Shown in pieces: positions 35,125-44,408 of a DNA stretch of 64,000 nucleotides. Under the pieces are notes generated by a model. That model was not told where the DNA came from. It saw only the letters and a list, made by a program, of their open reading frames with translations, and did no database searches. Made by a program: the position numbers and the translations under genes. The DNA comes from an uncultured Rubripirellula sp. (GTDB lineage: Bacteria > Planctomycetota > Planctomycetia > Pirellulales > Pirellulaceae): NCBI GenBank assembly GCA_938045805.1, contig CALIBL010000035.1:1-64000 (forward strand). The letters are read 5' to 3'. The first letter of the stretch is position 1, and each line of letters starts with the position of its first letter.

Positions 35125-36740
35125 TCCGCTTCGCCAACCTCTACAGACGTTTAGATGCGACGACCAAGACCAATCAGAAAGTCGAAGCTCTGGTGGAATA
35201 CTTTTCGTCGGTCGACTCAGCAGATGCGGCATGGGCGACCTACTTCCTTTCGGGTAATCGACTCTCCAGATTGGTCCCAACCAAATACCTCAGACAATGG
35301 GCGGCTGAGGTGGCAGGAATTCCCGACTGGCTATTTGAAGAGTCCTACCACAGCGTGGGGGATCTTGCCGAAACCATCAGCCTCATCGTGCCGCCGGCTA
35401 TTTCACAGTCAGATGGATCACTGACTGACTGGATCAACACCAAGCTGTTACCGCTCGGTACGCTCGCTTCGGACGATCAGCGAGCACGTGTGATCGAGAT
35501 ATGGAACGAAACGAACACGGAGACTCGATTCGTTGTCATGAAACTGATAACGGGTGGATTTCGAGTTGGTGTCAGCAAGGGATTGCTGATTCGAGCATTA
35601 GCAAAACAGAGTGGGGTTAGTCCGGATGTGATCGCCCACCGCATGATGGGGCAATGGCAACCGAGTCGCGAGTCATTTGAGGCATTGATCAATCCTGACG
35701 AAACGGGATGGGAGGTCAGCAAACCCTACCCATTCTGCTTGGCACATCCAATCCCATCAGAGAAAGACATCGATCATCTCGGCAACCCAACTCGTTACTT
35801 CGCGGAATGGAAGTGGGATGGAATTCGCTGCCAAATCATTCGTCGAGAATCACAAGTTTTCCTATGGTCTCGTGGGGACATGTTGATGGAAAACACTTGG
35901 CCAGAAATCGAATCCGCCGCAGAAACAATCCCCGACGGAACCGTTCTCGATGGAGAGATCCTCGCAACCGATCAAAGCGGGTCCGTGTTGCCCTTTGATC
36001 AATTGCAACGTCGAATCGGCCGGAAACGCGTCGGCAAGAAACTGCTCAGCGAGGTACCCGTTGTTTTTCACGCGTTCGATCTCCTCGAAAAAGATGGTCA
36101 AGACATCCGGCAACTACCGTTCCGCGCGCGAAGAGAGCAGCTAGAGAATCTCTTCACAAACGTAAACCATTCAAATCTGACCACGACAGAAGTCGTGCAC
36201 GTGAACCAATGGAAGACGCTCGCGGACAAACGATCTCGCAGTCGTGAAAATCTTGCTGAAGGCCTGATGCTAAAAGAGGTTGAGTCGCCCTACTCGGTGG
36301 GTCGCACTCAGGGACACTGGTGGAAATGGAAAGTGGACCCAGAAACCATCGATGCGGTCTTGATCTATGCACAGAAGGGACATGGCCAGCGGGCGAACCT
36401 CTTTTCGGACTACACCTTCGCCGTCTGGGATGACGATGTTCTCGTACCGTTTGCCAAGGCTTACAGTGGTCTAAGTTATCAAGAAATGCGACAAGTGGAT
36501 CAATTTGTTAGGCAGAACACCAATGAAACCTTCGGGCCGGTAAGAAGCGTCACTCCGAAACTGGTAATGGAAATCGCTTTTGAAGGAATACGCAAAAGCA
36601 AAAGACACAAGTGCGGCGTCGCAACTCGATTTCCCCGAATCTCACGATGGAGACACGACAAGCAGCCGGCCGATGCAAACTCCCTATCTGATCTACACCG
36701 GCTAATTGAGATTCATCAGGAGCCAGTTGGTGGTCAGTAA
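35121..36740 (+). CDS. ATP-dependent DNA ligase
   Basis: The 539-residue ligase has the N-terminal DNA-binding region common to archaeal-type ligases. A nucleotidyltransferase domain follows with catalytic lysine in AEWKWDGIRCQ (about residue 231), then LDGEILAT and EGLMLKEVESPYSVGR, and a C-terminal OB fold (VTPKLVMEIAFEGIRKSKRHK). It seals nicks with ATP and complements the usual NAD-dependent LigA. It starts at GTG 35121, overlapping the exonuclease stop by four bases, and its end overlaps the helicase start by 11 bases. Both overlaps imply coupled translation. Confidence 0.95.
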   Translation: MIRFANLYRRLDATTKTNQKVEALVEYFSSVDSADAAWATYFLSGNRLSRLVPTKYLRQWAAEVAGIPDWLFEESYHSVGDLAETISLIVPPAISQSDGSLTDWINTKLLPLGTLASDDQRARVIEIWNETNTETRFVVMKLITGGFRVGVSKGLLIRALAKQSGVSPDVIAHRMMGQWQPSRESFEALINPDETGWEVSKPYPFCLAHPIPSEKDIDHLGNPTRYFAEWKWDGIRCQIIRRESQVFLWSRGDMLMENTWPEIESAAETIPDGTVLDGEILATDQSGSVLPFDQLQRRIGRKRVGKKLLSEVPVVFHAFDLLEKDGQDIRQLPFRARREQLENLFTNVNHSNLTTTEVVHVNQWKTLADKRSRSRENLAEGLMLKEVESPYSVGRTQGHWWKWKVDPETIDAVLIYAQKGHGQRANLFSDYTFAVWDDDVLVPFAKAYSGLSYQEMRQVDQFVRQNTNETFGPVRSVTPKLVMEIAFEGIRKSKRHKCGVATRFPRISRWRHDKQPADANSLSDLHRLIEIHQEPVGGQ

Positions 36741-39219
36741 AGACAAGGAAAGCGCAATCGAATCACCTTCCAAGCGTGTTGATCGTTACTTTGAGCAACG
36801 CGGGTGGAGTCCCTTTCGTTTCCAGCGTTCATGCTGGCGATCCTACCGCAATGGTAACAGCGGAATTCTTCACTCCGTGACTGGTTCAGGTAAAACGCTC
36901 GCCGTCTGGCTTGGCCCCGTCTTGAAATGGCTGGCAGAAAACCGAAACCCCGACAAGTGGAACTTTAAGACCCCACCATCAATCAAGGTACTTTGGATCA
37001 CGCCGATTCGAGCACTTGCTAATGACACCGAAGCAAGCCTGCGGGATCCGATTGATGCATTAGGTCTTCCTTGGTCGATTGAATCACGAACTGGAGATAG
37101 TCGTGCCACCGCAAAAACAAGGCAACTAAGGAGACTTCCAACCGCGTTGATCACCACCCCAGAAAGCCTTTCATTGCTACTTACCCATGCAAAGGTGTTA
37201 GATCAATTCAAGGGACTTGAGTGCGTGATCGTGGACGAGTGGCACGAACTGCTCGGAACGAAGCGTGGAATCCAAACCGAACTTTCCCTCGCGCGATTGC
37301 GGATGCTCAATCCGAACCTCAAAACGTGGGGCCTCTCCGCAACACTCGGCAACCTTGATCAAGCAGCAAGGTCACTCACCGGCATTGACGACGATCGCTC
37401 AACACACATCATCGAAGGCCATTCCAAAAAGACGATCGAGTTTGAGTGCATCATTCCAGAATCGGTCGAACGCTTTCCGTGGACCGGTCATATCGGCACC
37501 AAAATGGCACCTCAGGTTGCCGACCAACTGGACAACGTTTCAAGCGCATTGATCTTCACCAACACGCGAGCGCAAACAGAAATCTGGTACCAAGAGCTGC
37601 TCAAGCAGCGACCAAACTGGGCAGGGAAGATCGCGTTGCATCATGGATCGCTCGACTCGGAAGTTCGCAAGTGGGTCGAAAATGGGCTGCGTGAAGGAAA
37701 ACTACACGCTGTTGTTTGCACTAGCAGTTTGGATCTTGGTGTGGACTTCACCGCCGTTGATTTAGTCATTCAAGTCGGTAGTCCGAAAGGAGCCGCAAGA
37801 CTTTTGCAACGTGCAGGCCGCAGCGGTCACCAGCCCGATGCGATCAGCCGATTGTCGTTTGTGCCAACCAATGCACTTGAACTGATCGAACTCTCAGCGG
37901 CGCAGGAGGCGATAAAAAATAAAGATCTAGAGTCACGTCGACTGATTGAGAAACCACTCGACGTGCTAGCCCAACACGCGATCTCCGTAGCCATTGGTGG
38001 AGGCTTCACTGCTGATGAATTACTACAAGAAATCCGCACTACACATGCTTATCGCCAACTGACGGATCAAGAGTGGCAATGGGTTCTCAGCTTTATTACA
38101 CACGGAGGCCACTCGTTGCAGGCTTACCCTGATTTCAAGAGAGTTGAGATTAAGGACGGGCGTTATCATGTGACGCAAAGAAGGATCATTACCGCCCATC
38201 GAATGAATATCGGGACCATCACATCCGACCAAGCGATGGTCGTTAAATACATGTCGGGAAAGAGACTGGGGATGGTCGAGGAAAACTTCCTCACCAAACT
38301 CGAACCTGACGACGTCTTTACCTTCGCTGGAAAGCTTATCTCCCTCGTCCGAATTCACGACAACGTTGCGTACGTTCGGCGGGCCACGGGAAAGTCATCG
38401 GCCGTCCCGAGATGGATGGGCGGCCGAATGCCACTTTCTGCGGAACTTGGTGGTCACCTCCGAGCAAAGCTCGACGAAGCGTCCCAAGGTCGCTATCGCG
38501 GTCGTGAGATGCAAGCGGTTCGAGGACTTTTGAAGATACAGGAGAAATGGAGCATCATCCCAAATAACCGACAATTGCTAATCGAATCGATCAAGTCTCG
38601 CGGAGGATGGCAACTATTCGTTTACTCATTCGAGGGACGCCTTGTTCACGAAGGTCTCGCAGCGGTCGTTGCCCATCGACTATCGCAGAAACAAAAAACC
38701 ACCTACTCAATTGCGTGCAACGACTATGGCTTTGTGTTGCAATCACCCAAACCATTTGCATTGGATCAACTCAACAGCAGTGACATATTCCGTTCGCACG
38801 GAATCCTCGACGACATAATGAATTGTGTCAATTCAACCGAAATGGCGAAGAAGCAATTCCGACAAATCGCAAGGGTAACAGGACTGGTTCAGCAAGGACT
38901 TCCACATCGCCAGAAGTCATCCAAGCATCTCAACGCCAGCAGCAATCTCTTCTTCGACGTCTTTCTAAACTTTGACCCGGAAAATCCACTGCTCGAACAA
39001 GCAAGGCAAGAAGTTCTCGACTTACAACTTGAGGCTGATCGACTCCGTGACGCTTCCCATCGCATTGAAGAAAGTGAAATCGTGATCAAGACCCCCGCAC
39101 GTGTCACTCCGCTGGCCTTTCCCTTGTTAGTCGATAAACTGCGAGAACGACTCAGCAGTGAAACACTTGCGGAGAGAGTTCTTAGAATGCAAAAACAACT
39201 GGAAAATGCGGCGGGCTAG
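36730..39219 (+). CDS. Ligase-associated Lhr-like DEXH helicase
   Basis: The 829-residue superfamily-2 helicase has Walker A TGSGKT near residues 50-55, DEXH box VDEWHELLG near 167, motif III LSATLGN, and motif VI QRAGRSGHQP. A C-terminal Lhr-like winged-helix/beta-barrel region follows. It belongs to the DEXH helicases encoded with ATP-dependent ligases and nucleases in a repair module. The start is GTG 36730, seven bases after AGGAG (36718-36722), inside the end of the ligase gene; an upstream TTG at 36706 is unlikely. It is 3 bp ahead of the phosphoesterase gene. Confidence 0.95.
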   Translation: MVSKDKESAIESPSKRVDRYFEQRGWSPFRFQRSCWRSYRNGNSGILHSVTGSGKTLAVWLGPVLKWLAENRNPDKWNFKTPPSIKVLWITPIRALANDTEASLRDPIDALGLPWSIESRTGDSRATAKTRQLRRLPTALITTPESLSLLLTHAKVLDQFKGLECVIVDEWHELLGTKRGIQTELSLARLRMLNPNLKTWGLSATLGNLDQAARSLTGIDDDRSTHIIEGHSKKTIEFECIIPESVERFPWTGHIGTKMAPQVADQLDNVSSALIFTNTRAQTEIWYQELLKQRPNWAGKIALHHGSLDSEVRKWVENGLREGKLHAVVCTSSLDLGVDFTAVDLVIQVGSPKGAARLLQRAGRSGHQPDAISRLSFVPTNALELIELSAAQEAIKNKDLESRRLIEKPLDVLAQHAISVAIGGGFTADELLQEIRTTHAYRQLTDQEWQWVLSFITHGGHSLQAYPDFKRVEIKDGRYHVTQRRIITAHRMNIGTITSDQAMVVKYMSGKRLGMVEENFLTKLEPDDVFTFAGKLISLVRIHDNVAYVRRATGKSSAVPRWMGGRMPLSAELGGHLRAKLDEASQGRYRGREMQAVRGLLKIQEKWSIIPNNRQLLIESIKSRGGWQLFVYSFEGRLVHEGLAAVVAHRLSQKQKTTYSIACNDYGFVLQSPKPFALDQLNSSDIFRSHGILDDIMNCVNSTEMAKKQFRQIARVTGLVQQGLPHRQKSSKHLNASSNLFFDVFLNFDPENPLLEQARQEVLDLQLEADRLRDASHRIEESEIVIKTPARVTPLAFPLLVDKLRERLSSETLAERVLRMQKQLENAAG

Positions 39220-39222
39220 GTT

Positions 39223-39888
39223 TTGAAAGACGCGATAGAGATCCGCATCAAGGAACAAGAACTCGTTCTCTTACCCACCGGTGGCGTTTTTCATCGGGTG
39301 ACAGAGACCCTGTTTGTTACCGATACGCATTTTGGCAAAGACGCCACTTTTCGAAAACACTCGATCCCTGTCCCCAGTGGGTCGACGCGTAGCACGATCT
39401 CAAAAATCACGACATTGTTACAACTCACTTCCGCGAAACAATTGATTATTCTTGGAGACATGTTCCATGCGTCGAGTTCATTGTCAGATAACGTCGTAGA
39501 GTTGTTGGATCAATTCACCATCTCCGCTCATCCTGGACTGAAAATTTCTTTAATCCCGGGCAACCATGATCAAGGCATAAGAGATCTACCTGAGCAGTGG
39601 GGAATCAACCGATTGGAACCAATCACAACTTGGGATGGACTGACACTCTCTCATTTCCCGATCAAGTCACACGATCACATCAGCCCTGTACTTTGCGGGC
39701 ACGTTCATCCCGCGGTCCGTGTCGGATCGACCACCGACCAACTGAAGCTTCCGTGCTTTTTCCATCGTGGAAACCATCTGATACTACCTGCCATTGGTGA
39801 ATTCACGGGAACCAAAGTGATTCAACCGAAACCTAAAGATCGGGTGTGGGTTCTAGCTGACGAAAAGGTCATTCCATGGAAAATTTAG
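39223..39888 (+). CDS. pdeM: Ligase-associated metallophosphoesterase PdeM
   Basis: The 221-residue calcineurin-like phosphoesterase has all five core motifs: DTHFGKD (Asp34, His36), LGDMFHASS, IPGNHDQG, SHFPIKSHDH, and CGHVHPAVRV. PdeM-type enzymes are annotated as ligase-associated DNA-damage-response endonucleases. Translation must begin at TTG 39223, since the next Met is well inside the domain; TAGG lies upstream. It ends a four-gene operon (exonuclease, ligase, helicase, phosphoesterase). Confidence 0.93.
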   Translation: MKDAIEIRIKEQELVLLPTGGVFHRVTETLFVTDTHFGKDATFRKHSIPVPSGSTRSTISKITTLLQLTSAKQLIILGDMFHASSSLSDNVVELLDQFTISAHPGLKISLIPGNHDQGIRDLPEQWGINRLEPITTWDGLTLSHFPIKSHDHISPVLCGHVHPAVRVGSTTDQLKLPCFFHRGNHLILPAIGEFTGTKVIQPKPKDRVWVLADEKVIPWKI

Positions 39889-40234
39889 CGGCTTCATGTT
39901 TCTCAACTATAGACTACCCCGATCCAGCGAATACTTTCAGCTTCGGTTTAATACTGGTAGATTCGCATTTTCATTTGATCATTACGTTTCTAGAACCGAA
40001 TCACAAAACATGATTGATGGTCTGCCCAATTATTAGTCTTCACCTACATATCATGCATGGCGTTATCGCAGAGTTCGTAGCATTCCATTTAGCGATCGTT
40101 GCCAATAGATACTCGAAGATCAATTGGTTAGGCGTTGCAACCCTGCGCCGCTTTCATTGACTCAACCGATACGCGGTAAGTTACTCCTAAGATCGATTGT
40201 CAAAGATCGTTTATATACTAAGGGACTCAATATT
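39889..40234. other. Intergenic gap, 346 bp
   Basis: AT-rich stretch without a convincing ORF or hairpin. The sugar-kinase frame stays open upstream to 40124 but without family-like residues, so I treat that part as leader. Confidence 0.5.
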
Positions 40235-41116
40235 GTGACGACTCAAATTGTGGCAATCGGAGAGATTCTTTGGGATGTCTTCCCCGATGGCGAAAAGTTT
40301 GGAGGAGCACCTGCGAATTTCGCCTGCAGTCTTGCAGAACTCAGCGATGAAACGCATCGTGTCCATATCGTTAGTGCAGTTGGTGATGATGAACTCGGTA
40401 GACGTGCCTTTGATTCTCTCGCCCAACGCAATGTGATCACGGATCACGTTCAGGTAAATCAATTCCCGACGGGGCGAGTGGACGTAACGCTCGATGAAGC
40501 AGGAGTTGCGAGTTACCAATTTGCCGAGGACTGCGCTTGGGATCATCTTGAATGGAATCCTGCTTTAGCATCTCTGGCCTCCACATCGGTTGCCGTTTGC
40601 TATGGAACACTTGGACAAAGAAGCACCCAATCGAGAGCGACCATTATTCAATTTCTTCAGCAGACACCTCCTGCTTGCCTCCGAATTTTTGACGTCAACA
40701 TTCGTCGACCGTATATCGAGATGGAATGGGTCCTCGAATCGATGAGACATGCTAACATCCTCAAACTCAACGAAGACGAATTGCCCGTGTTAGCCAATCT
40801 ATGTGATTGCTCTGGCGATGAAATGGACATCACCCGCACACTTGCGAGGCGATTCAACCTCGACCTGATTGCCCTCACGCGTGGTGACCGCGGATCATTG
40901 ATGGTCACGGCCAGCGAAGCGGTGGATTTCTCTGGGCAAACGATCAATGTTGTGGATACTGTCGGGGCAGGTGATGCGTTCACCGCGTCACTCACCATCA
41001 ATCAGCTTCAACACAATGACCTCAGCAGCATGTCTCAGCACGCAAATCGAGTCGCCGCTTATGTATGCTCCAACGCGGGAGCGACCATGGGATTCCCAGC
41101 GAATCTAAAGCTCTAG
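40235..41116 (+). CDS. PfkB-family sugar kinase (fructokinase-like)
   Basis: The 293-residue ribokinase/PfkB-type kinase has the N-terminal motif EILWDVFPDGEKFGGAPANFA, in which GGAPANFA is typical of fructokinases. The C-terminal signature VVDTVGAGDAFTASL lies near residue 240, with the catalytic Asp in GAGD. It should phosphorylate a hexose such as fructose using ATP in the cytoplasm. The start is GTG 40235, with AGGGA about 10 bases upstream. The next gene is convergent. Confidence 0.9.
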   Translation: MTTQIVAIGEILWDVFPDGEKFGGAPANFACSLAELSDETHRVHIVSAVGDDELGRRAFDSLAQRNVITDHVQVNQFPTGRVDVTLDEAGVASYQFAEDCAWDHLEWNPALASLASTSVAVCYGTLGQRSTQSRATIIQFLQQTPPACLRIFDVNIRRPYIEMEWVLESMRHANILKLNEDELPVLANLCDCSGDEMDITRTLARRFNLDLIALTRGDRGSLMVTASEAVDFSGQTINVVDTVGAGDAFTASLTINQLQHNDLSSMSQHANRVAAYVCSNAGATMGFPANLKL

Positions 41117-41175
41117 CTCAACCGCTCACAACCAAATGCACGTTTCGGGGTACCGCGGAAAGCAATTACATTCCA

Positions 41176-41535
41176 TCACCGCATGATTTTTTCGATGGCC
41201 TTACCCCGCGCCAGTTCATCAACGATCTTGTCAAGATAACGCACCTTCTGGGTCAACGGATTGGTAATTTCCTCAACACGGTAACCGCAGACCACACCCG
41301 TTATCAGCGATGCATTCGGATTGAGCGACGCTTTCTCAAACATCTCCGCGAAGGTGGTATTGGCTTGAAGCAAATCGTCAATCATCACTTCATCAAAACC
41401 AGTCAACCACGTGATTATTTCATTCAGCTCATCTTTCGTCCTACCCTTCTTTTCTGCCTTCGCTTGGTAATGTGGGTAAACGGATGAAAAGGTCATCTTG
41501 GCGATCCGTTCATCGTGAGTCAATTTTGCCGCCAT
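41176..41535 (-). CDS. DUF2200 family protein
   Basis: The 119-residue cytoplasmic protein matches the DUF2200 pattern from end to end: RIAKMTFSSVYPHYQAKAEKK, KDELNEIITWLTGF, LITGVVCGYRVEEI, VRYLDKIVDELARGK. The family is widely distributed and uncharacterised. Its length is normal for the family. It is convergent with the sugar kinase and separated by 59 bp. Confidence 0.9.
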   Translation of the reverse strand: MAAKLTHDERIAKMTFSSVYPHYQAKAEKKGRTKDELNEIITWLTGFDEVMIDDLLQANTTFAEMFEKASLNPNASLITGVVCGYRVEEITNPLTQKVRYLDKIVDELARGKAIEKIMR

Positions 41536-41877
41536 CTCTTCATCTCTCTCGTGAATTCCAACAAATACATTACTTTGCGTCTGACTGTCGTCTACTCATG
41601 GCAAGACAGTCAAATCGTCGGCGAAGAAAGCTTATAACCATACTTATCATAACTGTAAATTACTTGATAAACCGATCCGAGAAATGGCGAAATAGCCCTT
41701 CCATGCAAAGCCTATTGAAACACGTTCAAATGGTTTTTACTGATATACTAAACCTATACTAAACCGACGATTCGCGTTTGCACTTGAGATACACTCACGA
41801 CAGCCAAAGCGATTCTCCACTGCGCATTTACTCACAGCTCTCCGGCCAACGCTTCTCCCGAACCCAAAAGTCGACCG
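41536..41877. other. Intergenic gap, 342 bp
   Basis: AT-rich divergent region between the DUF2200 gene (minus) and the PQQ-propeller gene (plus). Short ORFs here lack protein-like composition. It should hold both promoters; none could be defined. Confidence 0.5.
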
Positions 41878-43485
41878 ATGTCAATTCTCTCGTCCTCGAT
41901 CGTCCTCAATCGAATTTTACCGTTTACGTCATTGATTCTACTATTCGGTTTACTCGATGTTTCAGCCGAGGAAGCATGGTGGCAATTCAGAGGCCCCAAC
42001 GGGAACGGCCACTACCAAGCAGATGAACTCGTTGACGACTGGACCGAAACCGAAAACATTGCTTGGCGAACCGATATTCATGACCGCGGTTGGTCCTCAC
42101 CGGTCATAGCGGGAGACCACATTTGGATCACCACAGCAACACGAGATGGTCATAAGTTATTTGCGATCTGTGTGCAAAAAGACAGTGGCGAGGTGATTCA
42201 CGACCTCCACTTATTTGACGTTGATTCCCCGCAGAAGATTACGGCAGAAAACACTTATGCTACCCCGACTCCTGTCGCGTACGGAAATCATGTCATCGTC
42301 CATTTTGGAACTTACGGCACTGCATGCTTAGATGCGAAATCAGGCGAGGTCATTTGGAAACGCCGTGACCTAAACTGTGATCATGAAGTGAACGCGGGAC
42401 CGGCGAGTTCACCGACCATCATCAATGGTCATCTGATCGTGCACGTCGATGGACGGGATGTCCAGTACATCATCGCTCTTAACCCTAAGACGGGTGAGAC
42501 GATTTGGAAAACGACTAGGAGTCGAGATTTCTCTGGCATCCCAGTCAATCAACGCAAAGCCTTCTGCATGCCACAATTGTTTTCGAGCGAGCGTGGACCA
42601 CAGATGATCAGTCCGGCGGGACGTGCAATATATTCGTACGACCTTGAGGGAAAAGAGTTGTGGCGAGTGGAACACCGAGGCTTCTCTGTAGCACCACGCC
42701 CAGTAGCCGGCTTTGGAATGGTTTTCTCACTCATTGACCGAGACAATCCGGAACTGTGGGCAATACGTACCGATGGATCAGGTGATGTTACGCAGACACA
42801 CGTTGCATGGAAAGAGTTCCGAAGCATGCCGCAGCGATGTTCTCCGCTGCTGGTTGACGACCTGCTTTATCTTGTAAACAGAGAGGGGATTGCTTCATGC
42901 CTCGAAGCAAAGACAGGTGAACTCGTTTGGAGAGAAAGACTACCGGGCCAATTCTCTGCATCACCGGTGTACTCGAATGGAAAGATGTACTTTTTCAATG
43001 AGGATTCAGAAGGCTTTATCCTGGAACCTGGTCGCAATTACCAACTCATAAAAAAGAATACGCTTACGCCACAACGTCTCTTGGCATCACCCGCGATCGA
43101 TAATAACTCGCTTATTGTGAGAACCGAAAAGGCTCTCTATCGGATAGAAAAAGGAAGGACCAATCCAAAGCCTTTCATGCCTGAACCTGTGAATATGAAC
43201 CTCAAGGACTTTGTTGGAAAATGGGATATCGGCAAGAATCCTGAGACAGGGAAAGTTGCCTTCGTGATGACACTCCATGCTGACGGAACCGCAAGAAAAA
43301 GCCACGTACCTACCTCGACTGGGCAATGGGAAGTCGTTGACGGGGAGGCACGGGTGATCTGGAGCGAAGGCTGGCGTGACATCATTAAAAGAGATGGAGA
43401 CCGGTATCGAAAAATTGCTTTTGGTCCTGGCAAGGACTTTAGTTCTGCTCCGTCGAATACTGACACAGCACAGAAGCAAAACTAG
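41878..43485 (+). CDS. Exported PQQ-binding-like beta-propeller protein
   Basis: The 535-residue protein has a signal peptide (about 1-30, ending DVSAEEA). The planctomycete propeller opening WWQFRGPNGNGHYQ and repeated PQQ-like blades follow (IAWRTDIHDRGWSSPVIAGD, GTYGTACLDAKSGEVIWKRR, ALNPKTGETIWKTTRS, ASCLEAKTGELVWRER). The last 85 residues (LKDFVGKWDIGKNPETGK, then HADGTARKSH) look like a separate small beta domain, perhaps lipocalin-like. It is probably periplasmic; PQQ or metal binding is not proven, because many of these planctomycete propellers have lost catalytic residues. A REP-like hairpin follows the stop by 10 bp. Confidence 0.88.
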   Translation: MSILSSSIVLNRILPFTSLILLFGLLDVSAEEAWWQFRGPNGNGHYQADELVDDWTETENIAWRTDIHDRGWSSPVIAGDHIWITTATRDGHKLFAICVQKDSGEVIHDLHLFDVDSPQKITAENTYATPTPVAYGNHVIVHFGTYGTACLDAKSGEVIWKRRDLNCDHEVNAGPASSPTIINGHLIVHVDGRDVQYIIALNPKTGETIWKTTRSRDFSGIPVNQRKAFCMPQLFSSERGPQMISPAGRAIYSYDLEGKELWRVEHRGFSVAPRPVAGFGMVFSLIDRDNPELWAIRTDGSGDVTQTHVAWKEFRSMPQRCSPLLVDDLLYLVNREGIASCLEAKTGELVWRERLPGQFSASPVYSNGKMYFFNEDSEGFILEPGRNYQLIKKNTLTPQRLLASPAIDNNSLIVRTEKALYRIEKGRTNPKPFMPEPVNMNLKDFVGKWDIGKNPETGKVAFVMTLHADGTARKSHVPTSTGQWEVVDGEARVIWSEGWRDIIKRDGDRYRKIAFGPGKDFSSAPSNTDTAQKQN

Positions 43486-43495
43486 CGGTACCCGG

Positions 43496-43540
43496 AAGGG
43501 GTCAGGACTTTTATTAAGCGAAAGGGTCCTGCCCCCTTTT
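43496..43540. repeat. REP-like inverted repeat after the PQQ-propeller gene
   Basis: AAGGGGTCAGGAC (43496-43508) pairs with GTCCTGCCCCCTT (43526-43538) over 13 bp with one mismatch, and ends in T4. It starts 10 bp after the stop codon at 43485. It shares AAGGGGTCAGGACT with the element at 4466-4508. Confidence 0.7.
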
Positions 43541-43736
43541 CCGCTCCTTGGTGCAAAGCAACGCCGCCCTAAAAGTGCTAATCGAAATAATCCGCACACG
43601 AAACGCCACGTTCTTTCTTGAGCCATCGACAAGCTAAATCAATCCAGCGTCCCAGAGATTATTTTTGAACGCACGACGGTCGCCGATCGGCCCGATTGGT
43701 GACTCTTCATCTCTAGCACCCAACCATTGTTCAACG

Positions 43737-44357
43737 ATGACGATGATTCGCGCTAACGTCGACCTCTCTTTCTTTCGTCGATTCCTATGGATCGCAATCG
43801 CTTGCGTCATCGGAACCGGATGGTGCCTTCTGGATGCCCTGGTCACGTACCCCAGAAAACTTGAGATCTCGGAGGTTTACGAATCGTTTCCGCAAACCGA
43901 AGTTGGACTCGGGCAGTGGGAGGCCGAGGCTCAAAAACGCGGCTGGGTAGCAGAAGCTCCTGAAAAAACATCTCACGAACTCGAAGCATTGATTCTCAAC
44001 CAATACATCTTGATGGCTGGATGCATGGTGGTTGGCGGAATCATGTTCCTAAAATGGTACCTGCCACGAGGTTCATGGGTGGAGGGTAACGACGAGAAGA
44101 TCCAAGACAGTCGTGGTAAGGAAGTAAAATTGATTCATCTTGTCGGCATTGATAAACGCCGCTGGGAACAAAAAGGGATCGCGGTACTTCATTTCAGCGA
44201 AAAGGGACGCAGCAGCAAGTACATTTTAGATGACTTCAAGTTTCATCGCGAAACCATCGGTCAGATCTTGGAATTAGCAGAAGCCAGACTGCAAACGATC
44301 ATTGAAACATCAAAGACAGAGACCAATCATCTCGAACCACTGGTACCAACCAAGTAG
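43737..44357 (+). CDS. Hypothetical membrane protein
   Basis: The 206-residue product has a hydrophobic helix near residues 13-33 (FLWIAIACVIGTGWCLLDAL) and a second near 88-108 (YILMAGCMVVGGIMFLKWYL). A soluble loop separates them, and a C-terminal soluble domain (KLIHLVGIDKRRWEQKGIAV, then KYILDDFKFHRETIGQIL) follows, probably cytoplasmic. The family was not recognised. The frame is open upstream to 43665, but ATG 43737 or 43743 places the first helix properly. It precedes a CPBP protease gene by 51 bp and may share its transcript. Confidence 0.65.
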   Translation: MTMIRANVDLSFFRRFLWIAIACVIGTGWCLLDALVTYPRKLEISEVYESFPQTEVGLGQWEAEAQKRGWVAEAPEKTSHELEALILNQYILMAGCMVVGGIMFLKWYLPRGSWVEGNDEKIQDSRGKEVKLIHLVGIDKRRWEQKGIAVLHFSEKGRSSKYILDDFKFHRETIGQILELAEARLQTIIETSKTETNHLEPLVPTK

Positions 44358-44408
44358 ATCAATACGTTGCGTCTATACCTCTAGTGAACACAACGCCTCG
44401 GCAAGCCA

